Below are positions 1 through 9,599 of a stretch of 64,000 nt of DNA, in pieces. The notes beneath the pieces are model-generated. The model was not told where the DNA came from, ran no database searches, and was given only the letters and a program-made list of their open reading frames with translations. This DNA is from Pleurodeles waltl (taxonomy: Eukaryota > Chordata > Amphibia > Caudata > Salamandridae). Numbering within the stretch: the stretch's first letter is position 1; every line of letters begins with the position of its first letter. Location of the stretch: the NCBI RefSeq assembly GCF_031143425.1, contig NC_090447.1, forward strand, positions 30,222,238 through 30,286,237. Direction: 5' to 3'. The translations under genes were made by a program, and so were the position numbers.

Positions 1-283
1 ATATTTAACTTTGTCCCCACTCAAAATGTAAATAAGTGGCTTGTGATCAGTCTGTATAACAAACCTTACACAGATAACTTCTACATTTTTCACTCACCCA
101 GTAGCATGCTAACAACTCTTTTTCAATAGCAGAGCAATTTACATCTGGTTCATGAAGTACCCTTGATGCACAGCTGATTTTAACCTCCCCTTCAGATGTA
201 TTCTGAGTTAACACTGCTCCCAAACCATACTTACTAGCATCCACTGTGATGGTACAATGTATAACCGGATTATAAGCACTCAA
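1..283 (-). pseudogene. RNase H domain of gypsy-type pol, frameshifted
   Basis: Minus-strand translation from 283 gives a typical Ty3/gypsy RNase H start, TVDASKYGLGAVLTQN, with the first catalytic Asp in VDAS, followed by an AIEKELLA segment carrying the catalytic Glu. The frame then shifts near 47-60, and the sequence continues as TDHKPL and YILSGDK, the next conserved blocks of this domain, up to the window edge. The enzyme would degrade the RNA strand of the RNA-DNA hybrid during reverse transcription. The shift means no intact product. It directly follows the RT remnant, as expected. Confidence 0.85.
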
Positions 284-289
284 AGCTTA

Positions 290-1150
290 GGCATTCATCA
301 TCTCTGATTTAACCATGTCAAATGTGTCCTGGCAGTCTTTGTCCCAAACAAGTGGAACTTTGTTCTTCAACTTGTTAGCCAAACGTTTAATCTTTGTAGC
401 ATATCCATGAATAAACCGGCATAGAATTCACACAGTCCAATGAATGAGCGTAATTCATCCTTGTTCTTGGGACTAGGACACTCCCCCACTACCTTGACCA
501 GACCCAGTCTTGGACAAATGCCCTTAATTGAAATGCTATGTCCCTGAAACTATGTTGCTCTTCCAGAACTGGCATTTTTCTTTTTTCACCACCACACCAT
601 TTTTCTCAAATATGTCAAATACCGACCTAAGTACTTTGCAACATCTTCCAAATGTTTCCCAAAAATCAGCACATCACCCTAAAACTCTAAACTCCCCCTA
701 AACATTCCCTAAAAGTTGCTGCATGATTCGCTGAAACACCGAGGCCTCTGATGCTTAACCAAATGGCATTCTGCAGAATTGAAAAGTTCCAATAGGTGAG
801 TTGAAAGCGGTGTGATCCCGAAATGTGTTTTTCAACACCACCTGATGGTATGCAATTGCTAGATCTATTTTAGAGGACATTCAGCACCTCTTAGCTCCTC
901 TAACAGGTCACTAATCCTGGGCAGGGGATGGGAATCCACACAGATTTCATTATTAAGACTTCTCAAGTCAATGCACAAATACATTTCATCATTACGCTTG
1001 TGAGTCACAACAAGGGGTGATAACCATAGACTCAACTCAGTCACCTAAACCACTCCTTTCTTTTGTAGATTGTCTAGTTCTCATTTGAGGCCTTCCCTAA
1101 GACTAAATGGCACAGACCTAATCTTGTGCTTAACTGCAATTGCCCCTTGT
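290..1150 (-). pseudogene. Reverse transcriptase of gypsy-type pol, multiply broken
   Basis: The minus strand around 770-830 encodes the conserved block FRDHTAFNSPIGTFQF followed by CRMPFG, diagnostic of Ty3/gypsy RT. Around 655-685 the catalytic YxDD-like motif has decayed: the frame reads F-stop-G-D-V-L-I-F-G, so one catalytic Asp position is lost and a stop precedes it. Upstream, near 1,040-1,130, the entry segment of RT (REGLK-like and ELDNLQKKGVV-like blocks) is recognisable but carries stops. The protein would have copied the element RNA into DNA. I see no open frame longer than a few dozen codons. Confidence 0.8.
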
Positions 1151-1358
1151 TTTACTTTTATTTTGTGCTTAAAACCCACAATACACCCTAAGTTGCTTCA
1201 AAACATTTTGGGAAATTCACTTTCACAAGATTCAGATATAGGTAGATCTTTGATAACCATAACATGTTCACTAGCCCCTGGCTTGGGCACCATCCCAAAG
1301 AAACCCTGGTGGACACATCCTAAAATATTGAGACTCTTACTGCTATGTAGATTTTACC

Positions 1359-1568
1359 TTAAATGCTGCACCCTTTGAAATCTAAGATGTTCTTAATAAA
1401 TCCTTCCAATTCAATTTTTCTGCCCTCATATGACACAGGTGCCCTATCAGGTGGGAACAGCACCTGGTTATCCCATGTCTTATGGAATATTTCTGATGTT
1501 ACCCTGGCTATAGGTGCTCCAGAATCAACCAACAAATGCAATGTTTTATCTCCCACTGCAAGGTCCAC
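1359..1568 (-). pseudogene. Retropepsin-type protease remnant
   Basis: A 69-codon open stretch on the minus strand contains LLVDSGAPIARVTSEIF, where VDSGA matches the D-S/T-G active site of retroviral-type aspartic proteases, about 15 residues into the open stretch. In a working element this protease would cleave the Gag-Pol polyprotein. Its position between the zinc knuckles and the RT remnant matches the gypsy domain order. It is open only locally and is not joined in frame to its neighbours, so I treat it as a fossil. Confidence 0.75.
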
Positions 1569-1723
1569 TTAAGGGTACGCACATTCACTCAGTTGCCACT
1601 GACCATACCCTCATCAGTGGCAACCACAATCATGTCCTGGAAATCCTTTACTATGTGTTGGTTACTTGCCTCATCATCATCCACCACACTGTTGAGTTTC
1701 GTACTTCTGTTTTGACCACTCTG

Positions 1724-1835
1724 ACATACTTTCGCAAAGTGGCATATCTTGCTACACTTACGACATGTTGTATTTTTGGCTGGACACCCTTTGCCATCCC
1801 TGGCCTGTGGGGAAATGCCACATCTAAAACATATG
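1724..1835 (-). pseudogene. Gag nucleocapsid zinc knuckles
   Basis: The minus strand encodes a canonical CX2CX4HX4C knuckle (CRKCSKICHFAKVC), preceded by a second cysteine cluster containing CFRCG. The arrangement is that of the nucleocapsid end of a gypsy Gag, which binds the element RNA. It is read in a different frame from the longest open stretch in this interval, so the open stretch at 1,651-2,007 is an out-of-frame shadow and the Gag remnant is this short one. Everything upstream that should be capsid is unrecognisable. Confidence 0.7.
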
Positions 1836-2109
1836 TTAGTGCGTTTGAAAAACTCTTATACTTATTTTTAGACTCTTTATGTACGGGATGGGTGTTGCTT
1901 ACTACACTGACATTTTCTTTTGGGTAGGCATTAAGCTTTTTAAGGGAAACCTGTACTAGTTCAAGAATTGTGCTTACAGTTCTTATCAATAATATACTTG
2001 AAATCATAAAATGGATTGTAAATGCTCAGTGAATATCAGTGCTAAAAGATGCCAAAAACTGAACATGTACCTCGAATATAGAACACATTGTAAGTCATTT
2101 GTCAGTCTT

Positions 2110-2390
2110 GCAAAGTTTGTATGCTGTGTGTCAGCGCAGAGTACTGAGGAAATGTGACACATTGAATTAGGCAACTAATATACAGTGTGCTATTCACCAA
2201 TCTCCATAACACATCGATGGTTAGTGCCTGAAACCCGGTGGTATGCTGAGTCAGCGCAAAGTACTGAAGTAAAGTGGCACATAAATAAAATCAATAACAC
2301 ACAGTGGGTGTGCAACCAAAATTCACAACATGCTGAATTAATACACAAGAAGCACGGTTTGCATGCCACTGAGAGCCTCAACACCTGTTA
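2110..2390. repeat. Two diverged ~120-bp direct repeats
   Basis: The stretch beginning TATGCTG at 2,120 and containing TCAGCGCAGAGTACTGA at about 2,131 recurs about 120 bp later (2,242 on, TCAGCGCAAAGTACTGA at 2,251), with similar following sequence (GTGACACATTGAA against GTGGCACATAAATAA). It looks like an old two-unit tandem duplication. Nothing coding is evident. Confidence 0.5.
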
Positions 2391-3259
2391 ATATGTTCAA
2401 ATATACTAGTTTAGGTGCCACTGTAGAAACAAAGGATGCTTTAAATGTTAATCTAATGAATTCAATATGGCGGCCAAAATAACTAGAAAGTAAACTTTCT
2501 GCACCATGAGAATGACTGCTGGTGCATTGTGTTGCTTAGCTGATAAACAAAGACACAATGGACGCATTTGGTTGCCAGGGAACAGCTGCTGTTCACTGAA
2601 AGGCTTGTCGTCAGTGATGTAGAGGACAAGAGTCCTGGCCTGCACCGTTCATGCGAGAAACTTGTGCGAATGGAGATGACGTCACAGCAACGCTTGAGAC
2701 GCTGTGCACCAAGATTGAATCACAACACGAGCAGTTGCCCCAGTGCTCTCCCAAGAATAATCAAAGTCTCTGACACCTAACAAAACAAGCAGCTCCACCC
2801 TCAAAAAAGCCAGCACCATTGTATATTCAATAACCATAGGCTGTCCGGCATAAATCTGTGACAAGATGAGAGGTAATGACTATGATAAGGTGAAAAGCAC
2901 CGTGGGCTCAGTGGAGTGGCTCCAAGTCAACACCAATTTAAGATGAGCGACACAGGGAAGATTGGGCTCAAATAGTCTTTATTGTAGCAAAGACCAGTAT
3001 GTTCAAGTGGCCACCTCTCAGCTCTTCACCAGACGCGCTCCAACTGCCTTCAGGGGAACGTGTCCTCAACCCAAGTAAGAGGTGGAACCTCGTACTAACA
3101 TCGTACACCACCATTCTAAATACAAACAACCCTATTACAGAGAAATAATGGAAGTAGGGACTTAAAATAAAACAATGTTTTTGATGCCCTATGTGTGACA
3201 GGTATGCCCAGGCATGGGTCTTGTGCTCCTTCTGCAACTAGAACCAAGCTGTACCTGGC
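2391..3259. other. No recognisable feature
   Basis: Only short, unconvincing open frames occur on either strand, without codon patterns or motifs. I see no clear repeat family. Confidence 0.5.
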
Positions 3260-3560
3260 TGATAAGCCCTAATAAGAGGGAAACCAGTGCTTTGTTGCCT
3301 GTGTTCCAGTTCAGGGAGGAACTGCTGGCCTGGCAATTTTGGCTGGACTGTTCCCATTGGAGGAGAATGAAGACTTATTTGCATTTGGTTGGATGTAAAC
3401 TGAGGTGGCATGGAGTGCAAAATAATGATGGGTTGAAATGAGCGATTACCAGCAATTGGTATTAATTCAAGCATTCCATCTATCACCTTGTTTTTGATAT
3501 TTCCAGCATGGCACAAGTTCCTAAAATGAGCACTAATTGCTGTCATTTCTGGATCTCCAC
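3260..3560 (+). repeat. Old interspersed repeat, diverged partner of 31,125-31,340
   Basis: Several blocks occur in the same order here and at 31,125-31,340: GGCTGGACTGT, AAGACTTATTTGCAT (against AAGACTGATTTGCAT), an AGGTGG block, a GATGG block, and ATTAATTCAAGCATTCC followed by CTTGTTTTT. Spacing is similar but identity is low. This suggests two ancient copies of one dispersed family that I cannot name. Confidence 0.4.
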
Positions 3561-5069
3561 TAATCACAAAAGAGGACATTTATGCATATTGATGATCAGT
3601 GTACAAATGACAGAAATGCGGCTGCGTGCAAATTACTAGGTGCAGGGTGTTCATGATATGACCCCGCCCCTTTCTGTTACTGGTTGCAACTTATTTCTAT
3701 GTCTCCTTCTGACCTGACTGGACCTGTCACTCTTCTTGATGGTTCCTCAGCATTTGCAGGACTTATTTCTAGGTCCAGCTAAAAACAGCTTGAGCTATTA
3801 CCAAGGTTACACCAAAAACACAAACACAATTTACAGAGAGGGCTTTTGCATCAGACCCCATCAGCCACTGGCCTCCCCTTGACACACCGTACCTCATTAG
3901 AGCCCAGTGCACCCGAGTATCCATCCTTAATCAAACCCTAAAATCCTCAGAAGCAAAGATCTTAACCTTCTGGTAAACTCTTGGTCCAAACCCCTGGTCT
4001 CCCTCAGCCTCACTGGATGTCTTTCAGAAACCCTTGAAGACCCACTAACAGAAGGTGATTAGATTCATTAATTAAAAAAAGTATGTGATGGAACAGTCCG
4101 CAATAGGCCTGTCTGCTGCTTAGCCTTGTAACGCAACTATTGACTCAACCTTCTGTCTTTGTGCTAATAGATTCCATATCTATTACATCTCATCCTCGTC
4201 GTTTCATCTCCTAAATTAGGAACACTGCATCTGTCGATTGAACCGATGTCTACAGACCTCCATAGTGGATCCCCATGACAGGGCAGAGGAGAAGTACAAT
4301 GTATGTAACCCGCACGCGTACAAAAAAAAGCTAAGAAGCAACTCTGATGTCTGGATGTTCCAGCGGTGTCTTGAGCAGGCACCCCAGAAGGTCTGTCAGA
4401 TTAAATCCCACTGTCAGCCAAAGACAGTCAATCAAGGAGCGAGGCAAAACTCCCTGATGAACAGATTGACTGAGAGACAGATGTACTAAGGTATGTGCAA
4501 AGCAAAGCTGAACAAAAGTCAGCTGAGTTACTGTGGGTGAACAAGCAAAAATTGTGCAGTACCGTATTTACAATGCCAAGCGCACCAACAACATCATCGC
4601 CCAGAAAGATGCAAAGCTCTTCATGCATATACTTGAGGGATACCTGTGCACTCAACTGTCTTAGCACAGGTGACCACCAAAGACTAATTACATAGGAAGT
4701 CTTCTTTCCAGGACTCCTGAATCTACTACGCTATGTCACCTGCCATGACTTTGCCCACTGCTTGCACCCCTTTTCATTTACTGTTAGGATTTCCTGCAAA
4801 GCTAGATCATGGTACTTTGCCTCATGTTAGTAGGTGTGAGTTTGCCTTGACTCCTATGAGTTTGTGCAGTTCCAGCTCTGTGCCGCCACTCTACATCCAT
4901 TATAAGGGTTTTGTACCACAAAACGCTGTTTAGCGTTGCGTTTGCAGAGGTTTGTGCTGTAAAAAATAATTTGCCTACTGAGAGTTGTAGCAAAGGACCA
5001 TCTTTTACCTGGTAGGCCCCCGGTTTTTGCCTTCGCTGTTTTTGCTGGCGGTAGAACTCTGTTTCCCAG
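3561..5069. other. No recognisable feature
   Basis: Moderately AT-rich sequence with no motif-bearing open frame. The longest open stretches (about 80-100 codons, around 4,240-5,130) have no recognisable domain. The right edge merges into the interspersed repeat that becomes clear at about 5,070. Confidence 0.5.
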
Positions 5070-7010
5070 TAGTAAAGTGTCTGTGCTCCTCCTTTCAACA
5101 TGATGAAACTGTGTACTACGAGTTGGCATATTTAGCTTATGTATGAATCCCTAGTATATGGTACAAAGTGTACCTAGGATCTGTAAGTTACTTTTCCCTT
5201 GTGGACTGTGGCACCTATTGTACGACCCACTACAGTGGCAGTTCAAACACGGTATCAGGCCTACAATTGTAGCCTAAGTATAGCAGTGTAAAACCTACAA
5301 TTCCACCTGTCAAAAGAAATCATTTTGACAGGTGAAAACCTCGGGTTCAAATATTATTAAGTAACCCCGATGTAGGCCTTGTAGCCCAGAAGGCAAGCTA
5401 TATAGTATTTAAAAGCCTGACATGTACAAATTTAATCTTAACATGTCCTACAGTGACTAACACCTGAAAGCTATTTCTCACTGTGGCAGGCCTGGCTGTC
5501 TCGTGTAAAGAAAACAGAGTATAGATTAAAATCTTAATACTGTATCTGAGGGATTGAACTAGCCAGAAAAATAATTAAACAACTATTTTTGATAGTTAAT
5601 AAAAATCTAGTAAAGTTGGATATTTACTAAATATTAAGGAAAAGTAACTTTTAAAAGCTCACTTTTCCCTGCTTGATGATCCTGGAGGCTAATGTGCCAT
5701 TTGCACTCTGGTTTCTCCCAGCCGGTGATTAGCAATAGAATAGGTGTGACATTGCTCCCATGAGCACCACAATCCATCCCTGTGATTAACGGGCCAACCT
5801 GAATGGGCATAGATGATGACTATGAACCTGATAGAATATGCAGGGTAGAGGCGGGGGGCATTCTTTTTGGCATTGGAGTGTCAAATCCTGCTGGAGTGTC
5901 AAATCCTGCTGGACAGATCTGTTTGGTTTTAAATAAGCATTTGGGGTGCACTTGAAAGGAAGAAAACAGAATACAGGACATTTCTTGTGTACCCATATCT
6001 GGTTGCTGGAAAACCCTGCTTTTGTCCTACCAGGCTTCTGTCTCTGGGTTTATTGGGGTACAGTGGCTGCCTCAAACTAGATGCCAGTGCTAGATGTGTG
6101 AGGACACTAGGGTTACAATAGTACAAACCCACTCACACACCCCAGCCCTCGGAGTCCAAGTGGAATGTGGCTGAAAACGTTTGCCATTTTGAAAATGCCC
6201 AAAGTGTATAGGGTTGGCTTCTGGAACTTTTCCCCATTGGTTAGGTCATGCCCAGGAGTTATTCCCACCCAATAACTTGTGTCAGGCATAACATGACATC
6301 CCCAGCCTTCAAAACACCCTTGAACCTGAGGAAGAACAGAAAAAGAATTGACCTCTGTGACCTAAGAGGAGCCACGCTCACTGTTGTACCCAAGACAAAG
6401 AAGTGGAATCCGAGGATCATAATGCTGACCTCCTTATAAAGCTACAAGGATACAAGAAGAGTCCTTTGCTGCAGCTGTCCAGCTGACCAGAGGCAACTGG
6501 ACCTGAACTAAACCCTGCTGTTGGCCTTTGCCTGACACCATGTGAGTCTCTACGTGTATCTTCTGTGGTACTGTGGGCTTTAGAAATGTACTCCCATTGT
6601 GGATTGGGACTTAAAGGACTAAAGCCCAGAGATAAAATCTTTGATCAGGACAAGCCTGGTTGGTGTATCTGACCCGTGCTCCATCACAGTCGGCATCAAA
6701 TTGTGCCGATGCCCTGCTCAATCATGACAATCGACTATCATTGGTACTTTGTGCTTCGTGATGCTAGCCCTAGTTAAAGCTTTAAAAACCTCATACCTCC
6801 GGCTCTTCTCATTGGATTTTTGTCATTTTGGTGTATTTATTTTTACTGTATTTTTCTAATTCGGTATACAGGAATTTTATTATATTGCATTTTGACTTTA
6901 TTATTGTTTTGGTACTACATAAATGCTCTGTGCCATAGCTACCAGAGGGTTGAGCTCAGGTTCATTTTCTAGTATTGAGGGTTCACTTTGATAAGCATAG
7001 TCACCCACGC
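5070..7010 (+). repeat. 2.3-kb interspersed repeat family, copy A
   Basis: The left part (5,075-5,500: AGTAAAGTGTCTGTGCTC, then TTGGCATATTTAGCTTATGTA and a CTGTAAGTTAC block) aligns with 26,690-26,810 of copy B. The right part (6,790-6,930: TTGGATTTTTGTCATTTTGG) aligns with 28,570-28,700 of copy B and with the reverse complement of 18,560-18,700 of copy C. The middle (5,700-6,780) is more diverged. No ORF is shared among the copies, so the family looks non-autonomous. The class is unknown to me from sequence alone. Confidence 0.7.
5875..5910. repeat. 18-bp tandem duplication
   Basis: GGAGTGTCAAATCCTGCT occurs twice back to back inside repeat copy A. It is a simple local duplication. Confidence 0.9.
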
Positions 7011-7802
7011 CAATTTGTTACAAGAGTCGTTTGGCTCTATTGTTTACTTCACGGAGATTGAGTTGTCTGAGCGCCCATAAAAAAACTCTAGCAAATCTTG
7101 GTCACAGACACAGAACAAGCATTTGCAAGGCAACAAGTCCCGCATTTGCTCGAGTTAGAGCTATTAGTGTTGTAAACTCCTAACTGGACTTTTCTTGCCA
7201 CACAAGTTGAAAGAAAAAATTACGAGTGCGATCGCACTATGTAAAACGCAGCGCAATCGTACTGAAATTGAAAACCAAATAACTGAGCGCGATTGCACTA
7301 TGTAAAACCCAGCGCAAAAGTAGTCTGGAAACCAGGCTGAAAACATGAAGCCTCGTATGTTTTCAGTAGTTGGCCTGTGCACTTGAGGAGGACTAAACAC
7401 CACCAAAGGCATGACGTATGCATGCCTTTCACTAATGAAATCAAGTGGATTTTAAAAGGCAAGCCCACGAACCAATGAAAGTGACAGGTGTGACATGGGT
7501 GTGGTGAAAAGCCCAAAGAGAGATTACAACAGGGACGAAGCGCTTGTGCGCTCGACCCTAAAAATGTGGTTAGGATGCTCCACAAGTAATGGCAATTCTT
7601 TTATGCCAGGTTGTTTAACATCTTTCAGCTGTATTTAAGTTTTTTCTATGAGAAAATCTAACTTTGTGTAGGTGTGAGATACACTTAAGTATAGGCAGAA
7701 GACAGCAGTCATGTCACCCACCAACCAGCAGAAAAGAAGGTGCAACGCTGTTTGAAATTGTGCATATTACCTAGAAACTGAAATACCTTTTTTAGGCACA
7801 AG
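7011..7802. repeat. Unassigned sequence with a 61-bp-spaced direct repeat
   Basis: At 7,224 and again at 7,285 there is a related block (GAGTGCGATCGCACTATG against GAGCGCGATTGCACTATG), each followed by TAAAAC-CAGCGCAA. The repeat period is 61 bp, and the first block is nearly palindromic around GCGATCGC. The remainder to 7,800 shows no recognisable feature. Confidence 0.55.
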
Positions 7803-8981
7803 GGGCCACATGTACGAAATTTCGGAAAACGAGCTGCATTACAAAAACAAAAAATGAAGGGCCAGATGTAGCAAGATACGATTTTGCGACTCGGAAATTG
7901 TGAGTCGGTGCGACTGGTAAATTGCGAGTCGGTGCGACTCGCAATTTCCGAATCGCAAAATCGTATGCAGAATGGTGTCTCATACACCTTCTGCGAATCG
8001 CAAGGGGGTCGCAAAGACCCACCGCATTAATATTAATGAGGTGGGTCGCATTTTGCGACCCCCTTGCGATTCCGTGCACTCACAGGGATGGTGGCCTGCT
8101 GGAGACAGCAGACCTCCATGTCTGTGACTGCTTTTTCAATAAAGCATTTTTTTTTTGTATTGCAGCCCGTTTTCCTTAAAGGAAAACGAGTTGCAATTCA
8201 AAAGAAAAAAATAAACCATTTGGTTTCGTTTTTTCAGAGTAGGCAGTGGTCCATTGGACCCTTGCGTGCTCTGAAAAAATATTTTTGGCGACATTCACAA
8301 AGGGGAAGGGGTCCCATGGAAATCCCTTTTGCAAATGAGTTAGCACCCACTTGACATGGGTGCTAACTGCGAATTGCTTTGCGACCGCGTTCGCGGTCAC
8401 AAAGCAATTCTGCATCACGGTGCGAATCGCAAAGAGGAAGGGAACACCCCTTCCTATTTGCGAGACGCATTCCCATTTTGCGAGTGGGAACCGACTCGCA
8501 AAATGGGATTGTGCATCGCGATGCGCGTTTTGCATGGCGCAAACTGCGAATTTCGCAGTTTGCGCCATGAAAACGCTTCATACATCTGGCCCGAAACGTT
8601 TTTGTTTCATTTTTTCAGAGCAGGCAATTGGACCACTGCCTGCTCTGAATTCTTTTTTACAGTGACATTCACAATGGGGAAGGGGTCCCATGGGGACCCC
8701 TTCCCTTTTGAGAATGAGTTAGCACCCATTTGAAATGGGTGCAAACTACAATTGATTTGCAACCGCGATCGCGGTCACAAAACAATCCTACATTGCACTG
8801 CGAGTCGCAATTAGGAAGGGAGCACCCCTTCCTAATTGCGAGTCGCAAACCCATTTTGCGATTCGGTAACCAGGTTACTGAATCGCAAAACGGGGTATAT
8901 GCATTGCGATGTGCTTTTTGGACGTCGCAAACAGCGAATTTCGCTGTTTGCGACGTGCAAAAAGCTTGCTACATGTGGCCC
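7803..8981. mobile_element. TIR DNA element (Harbinger-like), outer copy, internally deleted and split
   Basis: The ends are GGGCCACATGTA (7,803) and its inverted form TACATGTGGCCC (ending 8,981), a one-base variant of the TIR of the 43,003 element. From the left end only about 55 bp are present before a second element interrupts it. These 55 bp jump quickly to an internal block (GGAAAACGAGCTGCATTAC), so much of the left half is deleted. The right half (8,593-8,981) has the family's internal palindromes, including TCGCAA/TTGCGA-rich arms. Flanking triplets are AAG and TAG, an imperfect TSD. No transposase is encoded. Confidence 0.75.
7859..8592. mobile_element. TIR DNA element (Harbinger-like), inner copy nested in the outer one
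   Basis: 734 bp bounded by GGGCCAGATGTA and the inverted TACATCTGGCCC, flanked on both sides by GAA (7,856-7,858 and 8,593-8,595), a 3-bp TSD. Joining the outer sequence across the insertion gives AAAAAATGAAACG, consistent with the uninterrupted family sequence. Length and internal layout match the 706-bp element at 43,003: a central GGTGGGTCGC palindrome, CGTTTTCCTTAAAGGAAAACG, and GGGGTCCCATGG near a second palindrome. Family assignment to PIF/Harbinger rests on the 3-bp TSD and is inferred. Confidence 0.8.
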
Positions 8982-8984
8982 TAG

Positions 8985-9500
8985 ATGTCTTCCCTGCTAA
9001 GTGTTCTCACTCAGTTGTTTCCCAGATATTGATTTGACTGGAAGTTCTTCGTTTCTCATTTTTTGGTTGGCTGGGTTGCTTTGCCCTATCAAGTTTTGCA
9101 TTTAAATAATTTTATGATACCATTTTTTGTGAACTGTGTACAAATTTGTATAGGTGGTATGCTCTGATAGCTTTTATTTTCGAGACTGAAAGTGTTTCGC
9201 ACGGCGGAGGGACGGCCGCAGAAGAATGGTCACACAGGTGCCCTCACACATATCTGAATCAGCAATGCCATGTCTGAGCCAATGTTTCAGTCATCCATAC
9301 ATACAATCATGTGCATTTCAGACGGACGCACTACCCACTGAGCATCAGAAACTGGGCCCCCTTGTCACTACCTACCCATGTCTGTCCACCCCTGCCTCTG
9401 TTTGGACCACGAACCATGTCTAAAGCCAGTGCCTCCGTGAACACTCCACAGTAGCAGGTGTACTGTAGTGATTACCCGTGGAAGCAAGCGATCTGGGTGG
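8985..9500. other. No recognisable feature
   Basis: Mixed-composition sequence with no motif-bearing open frame and no repeat that I can match elsewhere in the window. Confidence 0.5.
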
Positions 9501-9504
9501 GGAT

Positions 9505-9590
9505 CCTGGCTCACTCACTTGAACACAACTGTGTGATCCTGGCTCAATCACTTCACTACACCCTTGTGCCTACTTCTCTTACTGGCTTGT
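9505..9590 (+). repeat. MIR/CORE-SINE-like fragment
   Basis: The stretch ACTGTGTGATCCTGGCTC followed by AATCACTTCACTACACCC and TTGTGCCTACTTCTC resembles the tail half of MIR-type SINEs (the family pattern is a tgtgacct-gggcaa-tcacttaacct-ctgtgcctcagttt series). A GGATCCTGGCTCACTCACTT block just upstream repeats part of it. No A or B box is convincing, so this is a fragment at best. Confidence 0.4.
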
Positions 9591-9599
9591 TAGAAACTG

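Larger units (their letters stand above)
1..1860 (-). mobile_element. Degenerate Ty3/gypsy-type retrotransposon (gag end, protease, RT, RNase H)
   Basis: Read on the minus strand, the order is CCHC zinc knuckles, aspartic protease, reverse transcriptase and RNase H, which is the standard Ty3/gypsy gag-pol order. Integrase would lie beyond the left edge of the window. The reading frame changes and stops interrupt it several times, so it is a dead copy. No LTR is visible at the high-coordinate end. The paired zinc knuckles resemble Mag-type gypsy elements, but the clade is a guess. Confidence 0.85.

Noticed and set aside
1651..2007. 118-codon minus-strand frame over the gypsy Gag
   Set aside because: The zinc knuckles are encoded in a different frame, so this frame is a shadow.
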